Of a stretch of 8,288 nucleotides of DNA, positions 1-5,908 are shown piece after piece. Source of the stretch: Proteobacteria bacterium UBA6920. Its GTDB lineage: Bacteria; Pseudomonadota; Gammaproteobacteria; SG8-11. The DNA is taken from assembly GCA_002448875.1 (NCBI GenBank), contig DKAS01000185.1, positions 14,552 through 22,839 of the forward strand, given 5' to 3'. Position numbers and translations under genes: made by a program. Each line of letters starts with the position of its first letter. The stretch's first letter is position 1. Below the pieces are notes generated by a model, which made no database searches, was not told the origin of the DNA, and worked only from the letters and a program-made list of their open reading frames with translations.

Positions 1-66
1 CCGGGACGTCCAGCGCCAGGGAGGGCGCTGGTCGAGCGCGCAGGGATGCGTCCTTGGCGGTCCCGG
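1..66. repeat. Three-way-junction-like inverted repeat structure of unknown function
   Basis: A closing stem of 7 bp (CCGGGAC at 1-7, GTCCCGG at 60-66) encloses two hairpins. The first has a perfect 8-bp stem (CCAGCGCC at 10-17, GGCGCTGG at 24-31) with loop AGGGAG. The second is a smaller stem at 38-51 (four Watson-Crick pairs and one G-T) with loop GGGA. Either strand could fold this way. The transcribed strand and function are unknown, and the structure may extend beyond base 1. Confidence 0.45.
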
Positions 67-86
67 AAAAGCGGAGCGCCACCGCT
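67..86 (-). terminator. Second possible terminator downstream of sspB
   Basis: On the minus strand AGCGG and CCGCT form a 5-bp stem with a seven-base loop, and the 3' side runs into TTTT (bases 70 to 67). It lies a few bases past the first candidate; the two could act in tandem. Confidence 0.33.
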
Positions 87-89
87 GCC

Positions 90-110
90 AAAAAGCGGGC
101 GGGAACACCC
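90..110 (-). terminator. Possible Rho-independent terminator of sspA-sspB
   Basis: On the minus strand GGGTG pairs with CGCCC (one G-T pair) around a four-base loop, followed by GC and five T (bases 94 to 90). The stem is short, so the call is tentative. Confidence 0.38.
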
Positions 111-275
111 TACTTACCACGCACTTAGACCGTGGGCAAACTTCCGCACATCGGCTACGGCGTCCGCAACGCCCACTTGCCTTTTGATCTGAATAAAGAG
201 CTTGCTTTCTAGGCGGCAAGACAGTAACTACGGGTGGCGCCGATCCGGCGGGTGACGTCGATTCAACATCGCTCG

Positions 276-290
276 GTGCGTAAAACGCAC
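276..290 (-). repeat. Small hairpin just after the sspB stop
   Basis: GTGCGT and ACGCAC form a 6-bp stem around a three-base loop, one base past the sspB stop. No T-run follows on the minus strand, so it may protect the 3' end or pause transcription but is not a clear terminator. Confidence 0.4.
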
Positions 291-291
291 A

Positions 292-675
292 CTATTTGAC
301 GACTTTGAGGTTGGCGCGACTGGCTTTCGGATCGGCGTCTTCCGGCGCCGGCCCCTCTTCATCATCGTCGCTGAATACCATGCCACGACCGTTTTCAATG
401 GCATAAATGGCCATTACCGCTTTGATCGGCACCGAAACTGCGAAGGACTTGCCGGCGAAGCGTGCGCTGAACTCCACCGTCTGGTTGCCCAACTGCAGGT
501 CACGCACCGCCTTGGGAGCGATATTGAGGATGATTTTATCCTTGGAAACATATTCCTGCGGCACCACCGCTCCCTCCACCTTGGCATTGACCAGGAGGTA
601 AGGCGAACAGTTATTCACCACGATCCACTCGTACAAAGCACGGATCAGAAACGGTCTACTTGAGCTCATTTGCAT
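292..675 (-). CDS. sspB: SspB, ClpXP adaptor for ssrA-tagged proteins
   Basis: This 127-residue protein has the SspB core at about 7-102: RPFLIRALYEWIVVNN, then IILNIAPKAVRDLQLGN, then SVPIKAVMAIYAIENGRGM. These form the dimeric domain that holds the ssrA tag. After it comes a short acidic linker (SDDDEEGPAPEDAD, 102-115) and the tail NLKVVK at 122-127, which matches the E. coli LRVVK tail that docks on the ClpX zinc-binding domain. The protein is shorter than E. coli SspB (165 residues), with the difference mainly in the linker. SspB delivers stalled-translation products to ClpXP in the cytoplasm. The ATG at 675 has only a distant, weak AGGG; a second in-frame ATG at 669 would remove two residues and cannot be excluded. 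The gene is probably cotranscribed with sspA. Confidence 0.95.
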   Translation of the reverse strand: MQMSSSRPFLIRALYEWIVVNNCSPYLLVNAKVEGAVVPQEYVSKDKIILNIAPKAVRDLQLGNQTVEFSARFAGKSFAVSVPIKAVMAIYAIENGRGMVFSDDDEEGPAPEDADPKASRANLKVVK

Positions 676-693
676 GACAACAGACTACCCTAA

Positions 694-1317
694 TCAAGCG
701 GCTCGGTGCCGCAATTCGCGTTCCAATTCCGAGAGGCTGGCCTGAAAGGTTTCACGCGCGAACATCCTCTCGGCGTAGGCGATGACACCTTTGGCCTGGG
801 CCGGCAACTCTACCCCGTAACTGGGCAGACGCCACAACAACGGCGCCAGCGTGCAATCCATGAGGGTGATCTCATCGGACATGAAAAACGGCTTCTGCTG
901 AAAAACCGGCGCCACCACCGCCAGGCCATCCCGCAATTCGCCGCGCGCCTTGTCGTCGCCGGCGATAATGCGATCGACCAGGCTGTACCAGTCACGATGG
1001 ATGCGATACAGCATCAGACGACAACGCGCCCGCGACACCGGATCCACCGGCATCAACGGCGGATGAGGAAAACGTTCATCGAGGTACTCCATAATAACCG
1101 GCGCCGTATACAACACCAGATCCCGATCGATCAGAGTCGGCACCGTGTTATACGGATTGACCTCGATCAGGTCTTCGGGAAGATTGTCGGCTTCCACATA
1201 GTGAAGATCTACGTTGATTCCCTTTTCCGCCAGCACGATGCGAACGCGGTGACTTTCAATATCGGCTTCCCCAGTAAAGAGGGTCATAACTGATTTCCTA
1301 TTGGCAATCAATGCCAT
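694..1317 (-). CDS. sspA: Stringent starvation protein A, RNA-polymerase-associated GST-fold regulator
   Basis: This 207-residue protein starts MALIANRKSVMTLF, matching the SspA N-terminus. The glutathione-S-transferase-like N-terminal domain covers about 9-85, including NTVPTLIDRDLVLY at 57-70. The all-helical C-terminal domain follows, with RIHRDWYSLVDRI at its start. The PHP motif is at 84-86, the same place as in E. coli; this surface pocket is needed for SspA function there. SspA binds RNA polymerase and changes transcription under starvation and acid stress; it is not thought to have transferase activity. An in-frame ATG at 1362 was rejected because the ATG at 1317 has the better ribosome binding site and family match. 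It is followed by sspB after an 18-base gap, the usual pairing. The gene before it is actF rather than the petC often seen in gammaproteobacteria. Confidence 0.95.
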   Translation of the reverse strand: MALIANRKSVMTLFTGEADIESHRVRIVLAEKGINVDLHYVEADNLPEDLIEVNPYNTVPTLIDRDLVLYTAPVIMEYLDERFPHPPLMPVDPVSRARCRLMLYRIHRDWYSLVDRIIAGDDKARGELRDGLAVVAPVFQQKPFFMSDEITLMDCTLAPLLWRLPSYGVELPAQAKGVIAYAERMFARETFQASLSELERELRHRAA

Positions 1318-1324
1318 CTTTATA

Positions 1325-1330
1325 CTCCAC
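1325..1330 (-). promoter_or_regulatory. Ribosome binding site of sspA
   Basis: GTGGAG on the minus strand, seven bases before the ATG at 1317. It supports that start over the in-frame ATG at 1362, which would add 15 residues not found in SspA proteins. Confidence 0.7.
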
Positions 1331-1370
1331 AGTGCACTGCGTCGGTCAAGTGCCTTCTGCATGCGTTGCT

Positions 1371-1376
1371 AGTATA
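1371..1376 (-). promoter_or_regulatory. Possible -10 element of an sspA promoter
   Basis: TATACT on the minus strand, just past the act terminator. It would start a transcript near 1363 with a leader of about 45 bases before the sspA ATG. No clear -35 element lies at the right distance; the sequence there is the terminator stem. A promoter is expected because the terminator precedes sspA, but this exact site is tentative. Confidence 0.3.
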
Positions 1377-1380
1377 AACT

Positions 1381-1407
1381 AAAACGGGACACCAAGTGTC
1401 CCGTTTT
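1381..1407 (-). terminator. Rho-independent terminator of the act operon, possibly bidirectional
   Basis: A perfect 12-bp inverted repeat (AAAACGGGACAC and its complement) surrounds a three-base loop. On the minus strand the stem ends in TTTT and continues into the T-rich AGTTTAT, 45 bases after the actF stop. On the plus strand it also ends in TTTT. This would separate act transcription from sspA-sspB, at least partly. Confidence 0.85.
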
Positions 1408-1452
1408 GAAATTACTCATTTATTATCAACGACTTAAAAAGCCACAACCTGA

Positions 1453-2493
1453 TCAGCCCTTGATGTGCACCAGGCCATAGCGGCGCAATGACCAGCGTAC
1501 GGCAAACCAGGACACGGCCAGCACGGCTGCCGTGACGATGATATCCAGCAGCGAACTCATCGGCACGTGATAATACTGCGGATCGACGGAGCCGGAGACC
1601 CAGACATAGCGCTCGATCCAGGTACCAACAACCAGACAGCTGGCTACCGTAATGATCACCGCCGGATTATGCCGATTGGGCGTGTAGGTAGCGAAGGTAG
1701 TGAAGGGCACGAGGAACTTCAGGACGAAGAAGGTCCAGAACAGGAAACCCAGGCCATGCTCCATCATATTATGGAATCTCTCCATTTCCTCCGGCAGGCG
1801 CCCGTACCACATGATCAGGTACTGAGTGAAGAAGAAGTAGGTCCACAGGATGGTGAATGCGAGCATCATTTGCGCCAGATAATTCAGGATCTTGTTGTCT
1901 ACTGGTTTGGTAGCGGCGCCGGTGGCGCGTAACAGAAACAGAAAAATAGCGAAAAATCCCAAAAACGCGTGGAAGTTGCTCACAAAGTGATAGACCCCGT
2001 AGCTCGGGCTGTGCCAGCCGGGCATCATGGTCATTTCAAAATCCCAGGCCACCATGGTTCCATACAGCACATAGCCGAACGGAATCAGCAGCGCCACATT
2101 GCGGAAACGCCGACGCACGATGGCCGAATCGTTGATCGCGGTTTCGTGCTGCAGCTTGATGAACAAGCCGTACAAACCGGTAATGACAAAAAAGCCGATT
2201 ATCTGCCGCGCCACCAGGAATCCGTAGTTGTGCCATCCCGGCAGGTGATGCCCCTCCTCGTGAGCGTGACCCAGCCACTGGAATGTCGCTTCGCCGTTAG
2301 CCAGCAGCACCAGCAGCAGGACGAAAGCCACGGGAAACAGCACGCCCAGGGAACAGGCATAATAGCGCACGTTGTAACGCCATTTGCCGTTGGCCAGGTG
2401 CAGCAAAGCCGACAAGGTCACACCACCCAGCGCAATAAACAGAATAATCAGAAAATTGGTGGTGATGACCGACCAGCTACCAAAGTTTTCCAT
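1453..2493 (-). CDS. actF: ActF, second NrfD-like membrane subunit of alternative complex III
   Basis: Starting at the ATG at 2493, this is a 346-residue membrane protein with about nine hydrophobic segments. An in-frame TTG lies two codons upstream (2497-2499), but the GAGGTGG Shine-Dalgarno at 2501-2507 is seven bases from the ATG and only one from the TTG, so ATG is chosen. Residues 151-161 read DFEMTMMPGWH, nearly the same as DFAMSIMPGWH in ActC, showing that the two subunits are paralogs. A segment with five histidines (H76, H78, H82, H83, H88) lies between the second and third hydrophobic segments, predicted periplasmic by the positive-inside rule. In ACIII, ActF mirrors ActC but binds no known quinol, and is a candidate for proton movement. 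It follows actE by 22 bases and is the last gene of the operon; a strong hairpin lies 45 bases past its stop. Confidence 0.9.
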   Translation of the reverse strand: MENFGSWSVITTNFLIILFIALGGVTLSALLHLANGKWRYNVRYYACSLGVLFPVAFVLLLVLLANGEATFQWLGHAHEEGHHLPGWHNYGFLVARQIIGFFVITGLYGLFIKLQHETAINDSAIVRRRFRNVALLIPFGYVLYGTMVAWDFEMTMMPGWHSPSYGVYHFVSNFHAFLGFFAIFLFLLRATGAATKPVDNKILNYLAQMMLAFTILWTYFFFTQYLIMWYGRLPEEMERFHNMMEHGLGFLFWTFFVLKFLVPFTTFATYTPNRHNPAVIITVASCLVVGTWIERYVWVSGSVDPQYYHVPMSSLLDIIVTAAVLAVSWFAVRWSLRRYGLVHIKG

Positions 2494-2500
2494 ACTCAAT

Positions 2501-2507
2501 CCACCTC
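2501..2507 (-). promoter_or_regulatory. Ribosome binding site of actF
   Basis: GAGGTGG on the minus strand, seven bases before the ATG at 2493. It decides the actF start: the in-frame TTG at 2499 would be only one base from this site. Confidence 0.75.
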
Positions 2508-2515
2508 TTTATCTG

Positions 2516-3058
2516 TTATTGGGTACCGGCCATGGTAGCGGCGGGTTCCTTGACCAAAGCATTGCGCACATAGTTGACCACATGCCAACGTTCCTCCACG
2601 GACAAATCGTTGGAACCGCCGCCTTCACCGGGTTTGCCGTAGGCCGGCATGATGGCGCTGCCGAAAGTGATGGTGCCCCAGATCCAACCGGGCGTCAGGT
2701 CCTTCTGCACATAGTCCATGGTCAGATCGATGGCGCCGATTTTCGGACTGACGGGGGAACTGGCCTTGCCGTCCAGACCGTGACAGGCCGCGCAATAGAT
2801 GCGGAACAGGCGCCGGCCGATTTTCAGGGAGTGTTCATCGACGGCAATCGGATTGCTCAAGCCCTTCGCCTCCTCCCGATTGGCCACTTTGGTGGGAATT
2901 CCCGTCACCGGCACCGAGCGCGCCGGAAACTGGTGAATCACGCCATGATCGGTTTCCTGGGGCTTGATACTGGGCTGGTTCATCATGTCGGTGGACCAGG
3001 GCCAGGCCATCGCCGTGGCAGGTACCAGCATCGCCATTAACGGCAGTACGTACTTCAT
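2516..3058 (-). CDS. actE: ActE, monoheme cytochrome c subunit of alternative complex III
   Basis: This 180-residue protein has a Sec signal peptide ending AMA at residues 16-18. After it comes TDMMNQPSIKPQE, matching the D-M-x-x-Q-P-x-x-K-P-x-E stretch near the start of mature ActE. One c-type heme site is present, CAACH at 89-93, and Met137 (in AIMPAY) is the likely sixth ligand. The C-terminal helix (SVEERWHVVNYVRNAL, 153-168) is typical of class I cytochromes c. ActE sits on the periplasmic face and hands electrons to a soluble cytochrome c or directly to an oxidase. Relatives usually have a lipobox cysteine just before the conserved stretch; here the region reads AMAWPWSTDMM with no cysteine, so lipid anchoring is not expected. 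The start codon overlaps the actD stop. Confidence 0.93.
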   Translation of the reverse strand: MKYVLPLMAMLVPATAMAWPWSTDMMNQPSIKPQETDHGVIHQFPARSVPVTGIPTKVANREEAKGLSNPIAVDEHSLKIGRRLFRIYCAACHGLDGKASSPVSPKIGAIDLTMDYVQKDLTPGWIWGTITFGSAIMPAYGKPGEGGGSNDLSVEERWHVVNYVRNALVKEPAATMAGTQ

Positions 3059-3585
3059 TGGATTTCCTCTTCGCGAATTTCCAGGGACTTATGCGTTTTG
3101 AACAGCGATTTGAGCTTGTCGCGCTGCGCCTCATCCGCCTCGACGATCACCCCGATCTGGTCGAGGCTGACTTTTTCGCTGTACAGGTTGCCGCGCTTGC
3201 GGAACAGGCCCGACATGAAGAGAAAAGCGAAAAACGTGGTCCAGACGCCGAAAAAGATCAGCATTTCGTACACCAGCACGAAATTCGACGGCAACGGTAT
3301 CACCGGCTTGCCACCCTGCGGCTGCACCAGGAAGGTGGCCTGCGCCGACGCCAGGAACAGAAAGCCGAACACCAGGCCGAAGGTCGCGCCGGCCAGGGTC
3401 AACTTCGGAATGTGCACCGGCCGCTCACCCAGCACTTCCTCGATCTCCGGGTGCTCGATGGGAGAATTCAGCTTCACGTCATCGATGGAAACGCCAGGCA
3501 CCTTGGAATGGCGGATATCGGACAGGGCGGCAAACGCCTCCTCGAAATCGCTGAACAACGCTTTGATACGGTATCTTTTCGACAT
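3055..3585 (-). CDS. actD: ActD, two-helix membrane subunit of alternative complex III (DUF3341 family)
   Basis: This 176-residue protein has the ActD layout: a soluble N-terminal domain (about 1-58) beginning with a short alpha/beta segment (YRIKALFSDFEEAFAAL), two transmembrane segments (about 61-83 and 101-126) joined by a proline-rich loop with IPLPS at 96-100, and a charged C-terminal domain (about 127-176). Both soluble parts are predicted to be cytoplasmic. ActD packs against ActC and ActF; its precise role is unsettled, though a structural or proton-path role has been proposed. A GAAGGGAG Shine-Dalgarno lies in the last codons of actC, and the ATG follows the actC stop by one base. 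Its own stop overlaps the actE start in ATGA (3055-3058), so actC, actD and actE are very likely translationally coupled. Confidence 0.92.
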   Translation of the reverse strand: MSKRYRIKALFSDFEEAFAALSDIRHSKVPGVSIDDVKLNSPIEHPEIEEVLGERPVHIPKLTLAGATFGLVFGFLFLASAQATFLVQPQGGKPVIPLPSNFVLVYEMLIFFGVWTTFFAFLFMSGLFRKRGNLYSEKVSLDQIGVIVEADEAQRDKLKSLFKTHKSLEIREEEIQ

Positions 3586-3586
3586 G

Positions 3587-4999
3587 TTACGCTCCCTTCA
3601 ATTCCGGTGTGCCGCCCGCGCCTTTGCGGTCGCTGGCGCGACGACTGTATTCCTTGGCGGCGTTCTCGTTCACCAGACGCCGGCGATGGAACACCATCTC
3701 TTTCACTTCGTACATGGAGACGGAAGGGAATACCTTCACGAACACCAGGAACAGCAACCCGAACCAGCCGAAACTGCCGAACACGATGGCCCACTGCACG
3801 ATGCTCGGCCACTCGATGTACCACTGGTGTGGATCATGCGCCATCGACAGCGTGGGCGCGACTATCATCCAGCGCTCGAAATACATGGACAGATTGAGCA
3901 GCAGCGACACCACGAACATGGTCGGCATGTGGCGACGGAATTTCTCCACCGCCAGCGCAAACGGCACCACCATGCCGCAGAACAACATGGTCCAGAAGAT
4001 CCAGGCATATGGCCCGGTAGCCTTGGCGATCAGCAGCTCCTTGGCGTAAATGTCATGACCGTACCAGGTGGAAGCGAACTCGATCAGATTGAGGTAAGTC
4101 CAAACCATGGCGATGGCGAAAGTCAGCTTCGCGGTCTTTTCCATGATGGCCACGGTCATGTACTCCTCGAAACGGAAGTAATAACGCAGCATTACGAACA
4201 GGGTGATGATGGCCGCGCAACCGGAATACAGCGCGCCGGCGACGAAGTACGGCGGGAACGAAGTAACGTGCCAGCCGGGCATGATGGACATGGCGAAGTC
4301 AGACGACACGATGGAATGCACCGATACCGCCAGCGGAATCAGGAAGCAGGCCATCAGCAGGTAGGTCTTGCGGAAATTGCGCCATTGCCGGTCGCTGCCC
4401 ACCCAACCCAGGGACAGGACGGTGTAAATCTTGCGACGCCAGCCGCGAGCGTTGTCACGGCAAATCGCCAAGTCGGGAATCATGCCGATAAACAGGAACA
4501 GCATCGACGCCGACAGGTAGGTGGAGATGGCGAACGCGTCCCATACCAGCGGCGAGCGGAAGTTGGGCCAATGCCCCCGGTCGCTGACGTAGGGCAGCAC
4601 CCAGTACAGGTTCCAGACGCGACCCAGATGTATCATCGGGAAGAAACCCGCGGTCATCAGCGAAAACGTGGTCATGGCCTCGGCGAAGCGGTAGATGGGC
4701 TTGCGCCAGTCGGCATGAATAATGTGCAGAATCGCCGACAGCAGGGTGCCTGAGTGGCTCATGCCGATCCAGAACACGAAGGTGGCGATGTACATATCCC
4801 ACATGTGCGGATTATTGAGGTTGGTCACGCCCATGCCGGTGTTGTACTGGTAAATTTCCGCTGTCACCGCGCAGGCCATCATGGCGATACAGATGAAGAA
4901 CGTGATCCAGTAGGCGCGCCGCGGATTTTCCATGCTGCGCAGCACGTCGGCGTTGATTTTCGCCCACTTGATTTGCTCGTCAATGTCTTTTTCAATCAT
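3587..4999 (-). CDS. actC: ActC, NrfD/PsrC-like quinol-site membrane subunit of alternative complex III
   Basis: This 470-residue integral membrane protein has about ten hydrophobic segments (first near 30-52, last near 398-425), the usual size for ActC. Family-typical segments are GMSHSGTLLSAILH at 79-92, DFAMSIMPGWH at 234-244 followed by a helix rich in small residues, and YFERWMIV at 373-380. In ACIII structures ActC binds the quinol near the periplasmic side, beside the iron-sulfur subunit, and may form part of a proton path. The last 40 or so residues are charged and probably cytoplasmic. The ATG at 4999 has a GGAAG Shine-Dalgarno. A 48-base gap separates it from actB2; this spacer holds a small GGGG-caaat-CCCC hairpin followed by an A-rich stretch, but no convincing promoter or terminator. 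The TAA stop lies one base before the actD start. Confidence 0.95.
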   Translation of the reverse strand: MIEKDIDEQIKWAKINADVLRSMENPRRAYWITFFICIAMMACAVTAEIYQYNTGMGVTNLNNPHMWDMYIATFVFWIGMSHSGTLLSAILHIIHADWRKPIYRFAEAMTTFSLMTAGFFPMIHLGRVWNLYWVLPYVSDRGHWPNFRSPLVWDAFAISTYLSASMLFLFIGMIPDLAICRDNARGWRRKIYTVLSLGWVGSDRQWRNFRKTYLLMACFLIPLAVSVHSIVSSDFAMSIMPGWHVTSFPPYFVAGALYSGCAAIITLFVMLRYYFRFEEYMTVAIMEKTAKLTFAIAMVWTYLNLIEFASTWYGHDIYAKELLIAKATGPYAWIFWTMLFCGMVVPFALAVEKFRRHMPTMFVVSLLLNLSMYFERWMIVAPTLSMAHDPHQWYIEWPSIVQWAIVFGSFGWFGLLFLVFVKVFPSVSMYEVKEMVFHRRRLVNENAAKEYSRRASDRKGAGGTPELKGA

Positions 5000-5047
5000 T
5001 TCGCATCTTCCGTTTTTGTTTTCACTTCGGGGATTTGCCCCCCTCGT

Positions 5048-5905
5048 TTATATGCTGCTGTCCCGCACCCTCTCCATGTACATCACGGAGGGATCGATAT
5101 TCAATTCCTCGAAAATGCGGTAACCGCGTTTTTCCGGATTCTGCTTGTGCTGTTTGTACACGCCGAGCTTTACTTCCTGCTGCGCCCACAGTTTGGCCAC
5201 CTTGCTTTCCGGATCCAGGCGGTCGCCGAACACGATGGCGCTGGTGGGGCAGGCCTGGGCACAGGCGGTGGTAAACTCGCCGTCCTGCACCTTGCGATCC
5301 TCCATTTTCGCCTTGTCCTTCGCGGCACGGATACGCTGGACGCAGAAGGTGCATTTCTCCATCACCCCTTTGTCGCGCACCGACAGATCGGGATTGAGCT
5401 GCTGGTTCATCGGCTCCGGCCAGGCGCTCTCATAATAGGAATAGAAATTGAAATAGCGGTTACGGAACGGGCAGTTATTGGAGCAGTAACGGGAACCGAT
5501 GCAACGGTTGTATACCTGGGCGTTGAGGCCATCCGGCGTATGATAAGTGGCCGCCACCGGGCACACCGGTTCACAGGTGGCCGAGTTGCACTGCTGGCAC
5601 ATCATCGGCAGGAAGGACGCGCCCTCCTCCGGATATTCCGGGGCGACGCTGCTGGTAGTGTTGATCGATTCATCCCAGTAGCGTTCCACCCGCAGCCAGT
5701 GCATGGCCTGCCCCTTGGCGAAACGTTCCTTGCCGACCACGGCCAGGTTGTTTTCCGCATAGCAGGCCGTCGAACAGGCGTTGCAACCTATGCACAAATC
5801 CAGATTGATCGCCATGCCCCAGCGATGCTCGTATTTGTGATGCCCGCCCTCTTCGGCGCCGCGCCGGTATTTGGACCAGTTTTCGAGTATGTTCTGCAGC
5901 GACAT
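5048..5905 (-). CDS. actB2: ActB2, iron-sulfur cluster subunit of alternative complex III
   Basis: This 285-residue ferredoxin-like protein belongs to the DmsB/PsrB/QrcC family and corresponds to the C-terminal half of fused ActB. It has four cysteine groups: C38-x2-C41-x2-C44-x3-C48; C103-x2-C106-x4-C111-x3-C115; C135-x5-C141-x3-C145; and C185-x2-C188 with C215-x3-C219. In the third group a serine (S138, in CIGSRYC) stands where a fourth cysteine would be. ACIII relatives usually have threonine there, which fits one [3Fe-4S] plus three [4Fe-4S] clusters. Its role is to carry electrons from the quinol site in ActC to the heme subunits. It has no signal peptide of its own, so it is probably carried out on the Tat signal of ActB1. 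An AAGGAG Shine-Dalgarno lies in the last codons of actB1 and the gap is three bases, which favours coupled translation and a 1:1 ratio. Confidence 0.93.
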   Translation of the reverse strand: MSLQNILENWSKYRRGAEEGGHHKYEHRWGMAINLDLCIGCNACSTACYAENNLAVVGKERFAKGQAMHWLRVERYWDESINTTSSVAPEYPEEGASFLPMMCQQCNSATCEPVCPVAATYHTPDGLNAQVYNRCIGSRYCSNNCPFRNRYFNFYSYYESAWPEPMNQQLNPDLSVRDKGVMEKCTFCVQRIRAAKDKAKMEDRKVQDGEFTTACAQACPTSAIVFGDRLDPESKVAKLWAQQEVKLGVYKQHKQNPEKRGYRIFEELNIDPSVMYMERVRDSSI

Positions 5906-5908
5906 GGC

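Larger units (their letters stand above)
1..291. other. Noncoding region downstream of sspB, rich in inverted repeats
   Basis: No credible protein gene is seen on either strand. Besides the elements listed separately, an outer repeat CTTGCC (176-181) and GGCAAG (215-220) encloses a small AAAG/CTTT stem. I looked for the conserved parts of RNase P RNA and tmRNA because rnpB lies a few genes from sspB in some gammaproteobacteria, and did not find them. The region could be the 3' end of the sspA-sspB transcript, a leader of a gene outside the window, or contain a small RNA. Confidence 0.5.

Noticed and set aside
1..66. tRNA gene suggested by a 7-bp closing stem and 66-base length
   Set aside because: There is no T-loop consensus, no anticodon arm and the first internal stem is 8 bp, so it does not fit a tRNA.
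1319..1349. TTGACC and TATAAA on the minus strand as the sspA promoter
   Set aside because: The spacing is 19 bases and transcription would begin at or inside the start codon, while TATAAA lies in the ribosome binding spacer.
1318..1362. Upstream ATG at 1362 as the sspA start
   Set aside because: It would add 15 residues before MALIANRKSVMTLF that do not match SspA proteins, and the ATG at 1317 has a well-placed GTGGAG.
5000..5047. Terminator or internal promoter between actB2 and actC
   Set aside because: The only hairpin has a 4-bp stem without a T-run, and no promoter pair is visible; an A-rich leader before the actC ribosome binding site explains the spacer.
5471..5503. Serine at position 138 of ActB2 as a lost cluster ligand
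   Set aside because: Related subunits normally lack this cysteine (usually threonine), consistent with a [3Fe-4S] cluster, so it is not damage.
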